64,000 bases of DNA, taken from NCBI GenBank assembly GCA_910578885.1, contig CAJTSH010000008.1, positions 1 to 64,000 on the forward strand. The letters run 5' to 3'. The position numbers were made by a program, and so were the translations under genes. This DNA is from an uncultured Lachnospiraceae bacterium (GTDB lineage Bacteria > Bacillota > Clostridia > Lachnospirales > Lachnospiraceae). Of this stretch, positions 43,595 through 51,260 are shown piece after piece; position 1 is the first letter of the stretch; each line of letters starts with the position of its first letter. The notes below the pieces were generated by a model that was not told where the DNA came from, searched no databases, and worked only from the letters and a program-made list of their open reading frames with translations.

Positions 43595-46091
43595 TTCCGG
43601 GTTCCTCCTCCTGCCGATGCTCCATCATGTTATAACCATAATTTATCGAAAAATTATACAGACTGTAATCGTTCTGCTCGATACTGTAGCAGACAAAGTC
43701 TTCCGTTTCATAGTACACTTCCATCTCATTGGGGTAAAGCTCCATAAACTTCTGCGCCCAATAGTACATTCTGGACATTTCAATCCAGCGGTTCTCCCCC
43801 TGATACATAGAGATGCCCCTTGCGGGCGGAAGCGCCCTTTTTGCCCCTTCTTCGGAAATGTACTGACCGCTGTTTTCATAGGAAACCGAATAGTCCAAGG
43901 GCTTCTTTTCTATGAAGAAATATACCATATGCGTCGGCATCGTTATGGTACTGTACCCTCCGGAATACTCCATTCCACCAAGGAAGGTACTGACCTCATA
44001 GTGATACCCATAATCCTCGACCATTCGAAGCTCGTCATTTGCAGAACAGATTGTCCATGTCCCATCCGGATTATCATGAAGGATATTGGTGAGGCAGGTA
44101 ATTGCCTCATTCGTCTGCAATGCGCTTATGATTCTAGGCTCCTTCATTAAATCTTCCTGCACAATATATGCGCCTGCTGCTCCAACCAAAAGCAGGGAAA
44201 CCAGATTCATCAGCCATTTTTTCTTCATCCACCCAAATAAAAGCTGTAAAATGCCGTCCGCGCAAAAGCTCCAGACAATTACAATCGTATAGGCATAGAA
44301 AATGCAGGTTCGTATCGCATCCATCAGCGCCGGAATCCCAATCCTTGACGCTCCTAACAGAATAGACATGAATACCATAAATGCGGCGGCAGATAAAAAT
44401 CTTGCGGCATAATCCGTCTGCCTCAAAAGGAAGAACAGAATCGCCAGAATTCCCAGAACTGCAATGGAAATAAAGACTGCCCACTGATAGATCAGCCTGT
44501 CTCCCGGAATCAGATAAGTCACCATCGCATCCCAGACGGCCCGAAATACCCGTTCACCGATACTCTTTAGCCTGTCAAGCAGCGGAGGCTTAGGCCCTAC
44601 AGGCTGTGATTTTTGCGCCATATGCTCCGGAGCGTTTCCTGGCGCCGTCTCCGGCTGCGGCTGTATTCCATTTCCGGCTCCCTTTCCTTCTCCGGATGCC
44701 GTTTCCGTTCCCAGAGCCATTCCGCTTCCTGCCACTGACTCTGTTCCCGTCTCCGTTCCATTGCCGGCTATTGCCTCGGTTCCCTGTCCTTCTTCTGTTT
44801 CCGCCTGATTTTCGTTCTCCGTATCCTCGTCCTCTGAGTCAGAGGCATTGTCCGAACCGCCGCCGGTAATGACATTCATGCCCCATCCCAGCGAGCCCTG
44901 CAGCGGCGTTCCGGTCGCAAAAGCAATTCCCATCGGAAGTACCGCAATGAAAATCGACAAAATTCCCGCCAGCATAATTCTCCCAAAATACTGCTTCCGA
45001 AACAACCGGAAAAAATATCCTACCGCAATCCCAATACAGAATAACCCGGCAATCATCGTATCATAGAAATGTGCCGCCAAGGTCATGGAAAAACTGATAA
45101 CAAATCCGGCAAGATACCAGTTCGCATACTTCTTTTCCTGCTTATTCTCCTCCTTATCCTCTCTCTCCTCTTTCTCTTTCTTTTCCTTCTCCAGTTCCTG
45201 ATGTTTCCTCTCAAAAAAAGCGAACAGGAAGTAGATGGAGGGAAGAATAAACAGCATGCCAAATTCCTGCGGCAGCGAACTGTAAAAACGGGTGTAAGTA
45301 TTGGAACTAAAAATTCCAACCGTCGTATAGATTCCCACTCCAAGATATGCCGTGTATTTTGACTTACAGCACACCCGGATAAACGCGAGAAGAATATAGT
45401 GTATCATCATGGTCTGCACCAGCCAGAACAGCCGCAGCAGTACATATGTCTCAATCCCGAATACCGCATGGAGATAGTAGACAACACAGTGGAAACCAAA
45501 CGGATACACGCCTGCGACAAATAACTGATCTTTTCCCAGATAATTGATCCAGTAGTTATGCACCGGGATATCCGACGCACAATATCCGTAATTTGTCACT
45601 GCATTCGTTCCGTAGAGATACAAAAGCAGCGCCGTTAAACCAATTACCAGAACAACGTCCAGAAAGTTCCGTCTCAGTCTGATAAATGCCGCACGAATCC
45701 CTCTCTTTAAAAATCTGTCCATGCGCATTCCGATTCGGTGTAAAAAGAGACGGGCTCCTAACTGCCCGCCCGCCAGACGCTTTAGGGTTTCGATTGCCGA
45801 CAGCGCCGCGCGCAAAGGCTTTTTCTGATGAAGGACGGCATATGCCGCCAGAAATGGTCCCAGCGTAAACAGCCACAGCGTAACGGGATTTGAAATATGT
45901 AAAAGCTGCAGCAGGAAAACCAGATTCATCATATAGAAATTGCCCGCCATCTGATAAGCCATAAACCGCACAGAAAATTTCTGATTTCTGATTCTGGAGT
46001 AAAATAAAAGCGCAGGCAATAACAGCGTCATAACCGAATATGCTCCAAATATCTTTATAAACTGCAAAACGGTAAGCAATTTCATTGACAC
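43581..46091 (-). CDS. Large polytopic membrane protein (GT-C-like), part of the Pel-like operon
   Basis: The 836-residue protein has about 12-14 helices in two blocks. They are interrupted by a Lys/Glu-rich cytoplasmic loop (about 300-325) and a long acidic, Gly/Glu/Thr-rich spacer (about 408-510, e.g. SDSEDEDTENENQ). The first extracytoplasmic loops (NYGYCASDIPVHNYWINY) recall GT-C-type enzymes. The C-terminal 120 residues form a soluble domain. No Pel component of this kind is standard, and I do not recognise a family. A GTG at 46091 is preferred, eight bases from AAGGAGG. Confidence 0.65.
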   Translation of the reverse strand: MSMKLLTVLQFIKIFGAYSVMTLLLPALLFYSRIRNQKFSVRFMAYQMAGNFYMMNLVFLLQLLHISNPVTLWLFTLGPFLAAYAVLHQKKPLRAALSAIETLKRLAGGQLGARLFLHRIGMRMDRFLKRGIRAAFIRLRRNFLDVVLVIGLTALLLYLYGTNAVTNYGYCASDIPVHNYWINYLGKDQLFVAGVYPFGFHCVVYYLHAVFGIETYVLLRLFWLVQTMMIHYILLAFIRVCCKSKYTAYLGVGIYTTVGIFSSNTYTRFYSSLPQEFGMLFILPSIYFLFAFFERKHQELEKEKKEKEEREDKEENKQEKKYANWYLAGFVISFSMTLAAHFYDTMIAGLFCIGIAVGYFFRLFRKQYFGRIMLAGILSIFIAVLPMGIAFATGTPLQGSLGWGMNVITGGGSDNASDSEDEDTENENQAETEEGQGTEAIAGNGTETGTESVAGSGMALGTETASGEGKGAGNGIQPQPETAPGNAPEHMAQKSQPVGPKPPLLDRLKSIGERVFRAVWDAMVTYLIPGDRLIYQWAVFISIAVLGILAILFFLLRQTDYAARFLSAAAFMVFMSILLGASRIGIPALMDAIRTCIFYAYTIVIVWSFCADGILQLLFGWMKKKWLMNLVSLLLVGAAGAYIVQEDLMKEPRIISALQTNEAITCLTNILHDNPDGTWTICSANDELRMVEDYGYHYEVSTFLGGMEYSGGYSTITMPTHMVYFFIEKKPLDYSVSYENSGQYISEEGAKRALPPARGISMYQGENRWIEMSRMYYWAQKFMELYPNEMEVYYETEDFVCYSIEQNDYSLYNFSINYGYNMMEHRQEEEPGNDIP

Positions 46092-46104
46092 TGTTATCAC
46101 CTCC

Positions 46105-47046
46105 TTAACTAAATATACGTATTAACTCCAATGTCTCTTTATCAATTACAATCTTCGACTGTTTAAGCTGTTCAAGAACCTGAAAAAATTTCTCTCTCCG
46201 CCCAGTCGTAAAATACAGCTTCAATCTGCAAGTATAGGCAGACAGCGCTTTCGGATACTGTTCAAACGCCCGGCCGCACCATTTTTCCATTTCAGCAAAA
46301 TCTCTGATGTCCAAAAGCCGCAGACAAATCCACTCATAATACTCACTGGTCAGCTTTTGCTTATCTTTCCCGTACAAGGATTCTCCCGCCTTAGCCAGAA
46401 TATGAACAAAATTCTCCTGCTCCATCTCTAGAAAAATCTTCTGTTCTAACACGCTGTTCATATACGTAATCAAAAACAGCTCATAATCGGTCTGATTCTC
46501 GTCTTCCTGCTCTATTTCCGCGCACATTTTCTGCACATTGACACGGAAATTGTTCAGCTCATCCTGCAGAACGGACGCCGCATAATGGGATGTCTCCGAA
46601 TCCTTACTGTTCAGCGCAAGGGCAATTGATGACAGTGAATTCTGGATATCCCCCCGGATTACATTTAACATCAGCGTCCTTAAGCTGCCCTTATCGCTTA
46701 CCGCAATTGCTTCTTCAAGCGGAACCATATTCCTCTCACGCTCCTCGTCTGCATGTACATGAGTCTCCACACGTTCCTTGCTGAATACAACATCCTCTAA
46801 ATCTACATCCTGCCGGAACAACAGCAGATGCAGAAGCTGCGTCGCAAGGAAATAGCAGGGACCGATTACCGGACAAAGCAGCATGACAATTCCTTTCAGC
46901 ACATAAGTTTCCCAATCCTTTTCATTCACTTCTTGTCCCTTTTTTTTCAGAACTCTTTTCCTGATACATACGCCCCATAAAAGATATCCCGCCGAAACAA
47001 TCGCGCTGCTTACTATCAGAAGCCAAAAAATCATCATTCTACTCAT
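46105..47046 (-). CDS. pelE: PelE-like membrane and TPR protein
   Basis: The 313-residue protein has two N-terminal helices (about 5-27 and 50-75) and then a helical cytoplasmic domain with repeats such as SEYYEWICLRLLDIRDFAEMEKWCGRAFEQYPKALSAYTC, consistent with TPR units. Pseudomonas PelE also has N-terminal helices and TPRs and joins PelD and PelF. The ATG overlaps the PelD stop as ATGA. Sequence similarity to PelE is recognised by architecture and position, not by residues. Confidence 0.75.
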   Translation of the reverse strand: MSRMMIFWLLIVSSAIVSAGYLLWGVCIRKRVLKKKGQEVNEKDWETYVLKGIVMLLCPVIGPCYFLATQLLHLLLFRQDVDLEDVVFSKERVETHVHADEERERNMVPLEEAIAVSDKGSLRTLMLNVIRGDIQNSLSSIALALNSKDSETSHYAASVLQDELNNFRVNVQKMCAEIEQEDENQTDYELFLITYMNSVLEQKIFLEMEQENFVHILAKAGESLYGKDKQKLTSEYYEWICLRLLDIRDFAEMEKWCGRAFEQYPKALSAYTCRLKLYFTTGRREKFFQVLEQLKQSKIVIDKETLELIRIFS

Positions 47047-49226
47047 GCACTCGTTCCCTCCCGAATCCAGCTTGCATATCCGGTTTCCATAAAACGTTTG
47101 ATTACATAGTCTGCATCCTTGTCATCTGTATTGCTCAAAAGGGCGTATAAATGGTTGTCTGCCATTTTTCCCAAATAATCTGTCTGCCGCATCAGTTTTC
47201 CCAATGCCTCTCCAGCCTCTTCAAATTTCTCATCCTTCACTTCAATCTGTAAGATGGTACACTCTGTCAGCCCTTTTCGTTTAGCTCCAAGGTAAGCCTC
47301 CACCAGAGAGGTAAATGCTCCTGTATCCAAAATATTCGTGCCTTTCACATAACGCTGATTTTCCAGCGCTTCCAGATAGCGGTTGGCGCGCAGCACCGCA
47401 TTCTGTATCAGATAACCGATTACAACCAGCATATTCGCCTGACTTAACGTCATGCGCTCCCAAGGTATTCCCCATACCATCAGAATCAGCTGCATCTCGT
47501 CTTCCGAATAGATTGCATCCGCCATCAGAGGGTAGCGCTCGTCCATGTTCTTATTGACGTATACGCTTTTCTCTTTCAGCTTGTCATACATTTCACCAAA
47601 CTTCGTATACTCAATGGAATTGCCCAGCTCTCTGGCTTTTGCGGATGTAGAAGAAAACAGTCTCGCATAGGAACGGTTCGCCACCGTATAAATTGCCACA
47701 TCCTTACTTCCTATCAGTCTGGAAAGGATTTCTGCCGCATAGAACAATACCTCCGAAGGTTCATACTGCTCAAGGCTGGAGGTGATTTCATAAATCTTGC
47801 CAAAGCTGTCGTTCTGATTCACAATCTGTATTTCCAAAACATTCTTCATCCGCACATTACTGTTATTGATATCCTGAATGTCATCCAACTGCCCGGACAG
47901 ATAGTCGATTTCCTGCTCATTTTCTCCCCTGACTGCCTGTAACTGGTCTCTCATATAACCTACGATCAATCCCAGAATAAATAACTGTGCAATCCAGACA
48001 TATGTATTATAGTCCAGCATGACATCCAGACCCGACCGGTTATACATCTGTCTGAAGCAGTAGCCCGCTACTGCCAGAATAGCGGAAAAGGTCGCCTGCT
48101 GCTGCCCGTATATAATAGCAAACAACAGCACATAGAGCAGATAAAAATCCAAGTTGGCGAAATACTCGCTTCCCACCGCCCGGTTATTCAGCATAAAAAA
48201 CGGGATAAAACAAACCATGTTTTCCGCATACGGAACAATTGCACGAAAGATTGTCCCCATACTTTGCCGCCATCTGTCCCAAGTTCCCTTGCCGGTATCG
48301 CCTTCCTGCATATAGCTTCCCTTATGGCGCTTCACGTATTTCACAGTCTTTTTTACGACTTCTGCAGCCGGATGAAAAATCTGCAAATGAAATTCCTCTG
48401 CAAACGCCCGATTAGACAGTACAACCCGGAAGGTTTCTCCCACTGTATTATCAATAAGCTCTATCTCTTCCCCCATCTCCTGCCGGATCAGTTCCGCCAG
48501 TTCCATTTCGCTGAGGACCTCGCCGGAAGAAATATGATAAAGCTCCCTCTTCGTTTCTTCCGCAGTCATCGCCTGATAGATGAACTCTACCGCATCATCC
48601 ATATAGAGCATGGAAAATATCTGTTTCTTACTTGCCTGTATCCTGCCCGTGCGGATCGCTTCTATACACATTTTGGTACAGATATCCGGCTCCTCTTTCA
48701 TCTTCTTATCCGGAACATCATATAAATGATCCAGCCGGAGCACAATCGTATCCAGACTCATCGTCCGCCCGTAATTCCGGCAGATATTTTCCCCCTGTGC
48801 GATTGTCATGCTGCGAAAACCAATTGCCGACGTCTCTACCTCCTCTTCAATATCACAATAAAATGATTCTGAATATACCTCTCCGGACGACAGATAAATC
48901 AACCTTCCTTTTTTCATGGTCGCAAATGAGGTCATGACATTTTGCAGCCCCGCCAGATACCGAACCGATTCTTTTCGCGCGTCCGACCAGTTAAAGTTGG
49001 AATCATATGCACCAAAAAAAATCGTTATATCCGGATTCACACTGTCAAAAATCTCTTTCAGACAATCGCAATCATAGGGAAAACGATATTTTTCATAGGC
49101 ATTCTCGTAGGAACTGTCCGGAGTCTTGCTTCCCGTCAGAATATAAGTACGATGCCCCTCTTTATTCAGTTTGTTCAACATTGTATTCATCAAATGATTG
49201 CTACCGCCCACCAATAAAATATCCAT
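47043..49226 (-). CDS. pelD: PelD-like c-di-GMP receptor fused to an SDR epimerase
   Basis: The 727-residue protein has an extended SDR domain (1-300; ILLVGGSNHLM, YLSSGEVYSE, MLYMDDAVEFI), about four helices (340-440), a coiled coil, a GAF-like domain (about 485-600) and a GGDEF-like domain (615-727). The GGDEF active site is degenerate (GKMADNHLYALL) but RxxD is kept at R680-Q-T-D683 in the position of the c-di-GMP inhibitory site. This is the PelD signature, binding c-di-GMP to activate polymer synthesis. Fusion to an epimerase-like domain is unusual. RBS GGAGTAGGTGAGAA. Confidence 0.85.
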   Translation of the reverse strand: MDILLVGGSNHLMNTMLNKLNKEGHRTYILTGSKTPDSSYENAYEKYRFPYDCDCLKEIFDSVNPDITIFFGAYDSNFNWSDARKESVRYLAGLQNVMTSFATMKKGRLIYLSSGEVYSESFYCDIEEEVETSAIGFRSMTIAQGENICRNYGRTMSLDTIVLRLDHLYDVPDKKMKEEPDICTKMCIEAIRTGRIQASKKQIFSMLYMDDAVEFIYQAMTAEETKRELYHISSGEVLSEMELAELIRQEMGEEIELIDNTVGETFRVVLSNRAFAEEFHLQIFHPAAEVVKKTVKYVKRHKGSYMQEGDTGKGTWDRWRQSMGTIFRAIVPYAENMVCFIPFFMLNNRAVGSEYFANLDFYLLYVLLFAIIYGQQQATFSAILAVAGYCFRQMYNRSGLDVMLDYNTYVWIAQLFILGLIVGYMRDQLQAVRGENEQEIDYLSGQLDDIQDINNSNVRMKNVLEIQIVNQNDSFGKIYEITSSLEQYEPSEVLFYAAEILSRLIGSKDVAIYTVANRSYARLFSSTSAKARELGNSIEYTKFGEMYDKLKEKSVYVNKNMDERYPLMADAIYSEDEMQLILMVWGIPWERMTLSQANMLVVIGYLIQNAVLRANRYLEALENQRYVKGTNILDTGAFTSLVEAYLGAKRKGLTECTILQIEVKDEKFEEAGEALGKLMRQTDYLGKMADNHLYALLSNTDDKDADYVIKRFMETGYASWIREGTSA

Positions 49227-49233
49227 TTCTCAC

Positions 49234-49500
49234 CTACTCCATCCATTCTTTCATTCCCTGCTTCTGCAGTTGGAGAACAAACTGCCTGATATCTTCCGCC
49301 GCTTCCGATAACGGAATCTGAAATTGACGGTGAAATTCTTCTGCAATCTGTTCCATTGTATCGCCTGCCTGCAGCCGCTTCCAGATTTCCGCTCCTGATT
49401 CATTTAATTCTACAGGCTGAATATAGTCCTTTCCTGACTGTTCCATGTTCAGCAGCCAATAACAGCCTGCCGCATGACGCAGTTGATACTTCTCCCTCAT
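49234..49500 (-). CDS. PqqD family protein
   Basis: The 88-residue protein contains the PqqD-like winged helix: LNESGAEIWKRLQAGDTMEQIAEEF, followed by EAAEDIRQFVLQLQKQGM. PqqD domains (RiPP recognition element type) bind leader peptides. It sits seven bases upstream of pelD, and a second PqqD domain is part of the gene diverging across the intergenic region. RBS AGGAGAAGACATC. Confidence 0.85.
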   Translation of the reverse strand: MREKYQLRHAAGCYWLLNMEQSGKDYIQPVELNESGAEIWKRLQAGDTMEQIAEEFHRQFQIPLSEAAEDIRQFVLQLQKQGMKEWME

Positions 49501-49536
49501 GATGTCTTCTCCTTATTTCAGTATAACATATATCTG

Positions 49537-49977
49537 CTATTTCCTTATCATTTTTTTCAAAAAATGAATTATCACCGCTATCCTATGCCGCATTGGACGC
49601 ATCCACAGCCAAAGCCCGCTGCAGAACCGATAGATTGGATGACGCACCGAAATTCTTCTGCCCTTCCGGACAAACGCCTCTAAAATACCCAGCACCTGCT
49701 CCTGGTGCAGCGGCCCCTCCACTTCTGTCTGATTATCGCCTACCATATACAATCCTTCCGGCCTTACCTTCCACAGGCGATGAAGCACCAACAGACGATT
49801 TTTTCTCCGATACAATACGACCTGTCCCCGCCGCAGCTTGTTCCCATCCGCAGGCGCTATTACCGCCTCGTCTCTGTCCGGTACGAACATCGGATACATG
49901 CTGTAGCCCTGCGGCTTAATCTGTATGGTATAACCGTCTCTCAATAACTGCTCAATGTCAATCTGTTCCTCTGCCAT
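49537..49977 (-). CDS. S24/S26 family peptidase
   Basis: The 146-residue protein has the signal peptidase-like motifs GYSMYPM with nucleophile S26, VLHRLW with H66 in place of the usual Lys (as in SipW or archaeal enzymes), and MVGDNQ with D81. A C-terminal amphipathic or membrane-like segment (about 118-146) is present, with no N-terminal anchor. The ATG at 49977 is inside a longer frame (start 50025) that lacks a ribosome binding site. It leads the leftward operon containing pqqD and pelD. Such enzymes could cut a leader peptide. Confidence 0.75.
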   Translation of the reverse strand: MAEEQIDIEQLLRDGYTIQIKPQGYSMYPMFVPDRDEAVIAPADGNKLRRGQVVLYRRKNRLLVLHRLWKVRPEGLYMVGDNQTEVEGPLHQEQVLGILEAFVRKGRRISVRHPIYRFCSGLWLWMRPMRHRIAVIIHFLKKMIRK

Positions 49978-50030
49978 AATTGTTTTCTCTGTTCCTTTGT
50001 TTTCTGCTTTAAAACGATAAAGCATTTGCT

Positions 50031-50063
50031 ATTATAGCATTTTTTATTTAGAAATGCTATAAT
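50031..50063. promoter_or_regulatory. Divergent dyad promoter between S26 peptidase and PqqD-HprK genes
   Basis: A perfect 11-base inverted repeat (attatagcatt at 50031-50041, aatgctataat at 50053-50063) carries an extended -10 (TGCTATAAT) on each strand. TAGCAT-17-TATAAT spacing equals that at 33513-33541. Transcription should run both ways into the peptidase-Pel operon and the PqqD-HprK-ABC operon. Confidence 0.7.
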
Positions 50064-50100
50064 AACCGCAAGAAATATTCGGAAAGGTATGGTTTTTACT

Positions 50101-51258
50101 ATGAAAATACGCAATGGTTATATGCTCCGCCAGATTGCCGGAGTTTCCTATATTCTTCCCGTCGGACAGAATATTGCCGATCATAAAAGAGGAATTAAGC
50201 TTAACGAATCCGGGCTGCTTCTTTGGAACGCCTTGCAAAATCAAGCAGACGAAGAGGAGCTCTTATCTCTGCTTATGCAGCAGTATGAGGCTGACGCTTC
50301 AGACGAATCTCTGTTCCGGGAAGATATCCGTCATTTTCTGATGCAGCTTACTACTCTCGGAATCATTTATGGAACGGAAGCCAGTGTACCTTCCTCTTTT
50401 GAACATTATTTCCAGATCGGTACGCTTACGCTCGGATATCATGGACCAGAGGAGCTGATACATCCTTCCTTTTTTGCTTTTGCATGTGCTCCTTCCCAGC
50501 CGGATCAGGCAATCCGTATCATACCTTCTGCGCCAGCGGTGCATGCAAACGGAGAAATTCTGGTGCGGACGAAAGAACTTACGATCTGTAAAAATGACGC
50601 CCATTATCTGTTTCTCTATCCAGAAGGGTTTCAAGTGGCAGAATGCCGCTTATCACTCGACGGCTCGATTGCAGATTTTTACTGCCGCTCACCTTTTGAC
50701 GAAAAAGCGCGGGAAGATCTGTTCCACGCCATCCGCTTTACATTCCTCGTAAAAGCCCAGATGGAGGGGCTGTTCGCACTCCACTCCGCCTCCATTCTCT
50801 ACCAAGACAGGGCGTGGCTGTTTGCGGGATCTTCCGGCACAGGAAAATCTACCCACGCCGCGCTCTGGGAAAGGCTTTTTGAAACGCCTCTGCTCAACGG
50901 AGATCTGAATCTGATCGGCATTTCAGGGAATGTTCCCGTCGTTTACGGAATCCCTTGGTGCGGAACCTCCGGTATCTATACGACAAAGACTTATCCGTTG
51001 GGCGGAATCACGCTCTTAAAAAGGGCGGCAGAAAACGGCGCTCTCCCTATGACGGAAGATGAACGGCAGCTAAAGGTCATGCACCGGCTCATCTCTCCTT
51101 CATGGACGAACGACATGCTCTCCCGGAACTTAGATTTTTCTGCGGATCTGCAGACACGGATTCCCGTCTTCTGTCTGCAATGTACAAAAGAAACTGCAGC
51201 CGCACATACCATGAAGCAAATCATCGACGATTCGCTCTCAGGACCAAATGAGGACTAA
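50101..51258 (+). CDS. PqqD-HPr kinase-like fusion protein
   Basis: The 385-residue protein begins with a PqqD-type domain (about 1-95: KLNESGLLLWNALQNQ, EDIRHFLMQLTTLGII). The C-terminal half resembles HPr kinase: P-loop G243-S-S-G-T-G-K-S-T251 (AGSSGTGKSTHAALWERLF), then LNGDLNLIG, YGIPWCGTSG and a GGITLLKRA segment. HprK-related kinases are known in lasso-peptide and exopolysaccharide loci. An ATG at 50089 is four codons upstream. No nearby gene encodes a visible precursor. Confidence 0.85.
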   Translation: MKIRNGYMLRQIAGVSYILPVGQNIADHKRGIKLNESGLLLWNALQNQADEEELLSLLMQQYEADASDESLFREDIRHFLMQLTTLGIIYGTEASVPSSFEHYFQIGTLTLGYHGPEELIHPSFFAFACAPSQPDQAIRIIPSAPAVHANGEILVRTKELTICKNDAHYLFLYPEGFQVAECRLSLDGSIADFYCRSPFDEKAREDLFHAIRFTFLVKAQMEGLFALHSASILYQDRAWLFAGSSGTGKSTHAALWERLFETPLLNGDLNLIGISGNVPVVYGIPWCGTSGIYTTKTYPLGGITLLKRAAENGALPMTEDERQLKVMHRLISPSWTNDMLSRNLDFSADLQTRIPVFCLQCTKETAAAHTMKQIIDDSLSGPNED

Positions 51259-51260
51259 CC

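Noticed and set aside
44606..44869. Proline/leucine-rich plus-strand frame opposite the acidic spacer
   Set aside because: It is the antisense of the Glu/Gly/Thr-rich spacer of the polytopic membrane protein and lacks a ribosome binding site.
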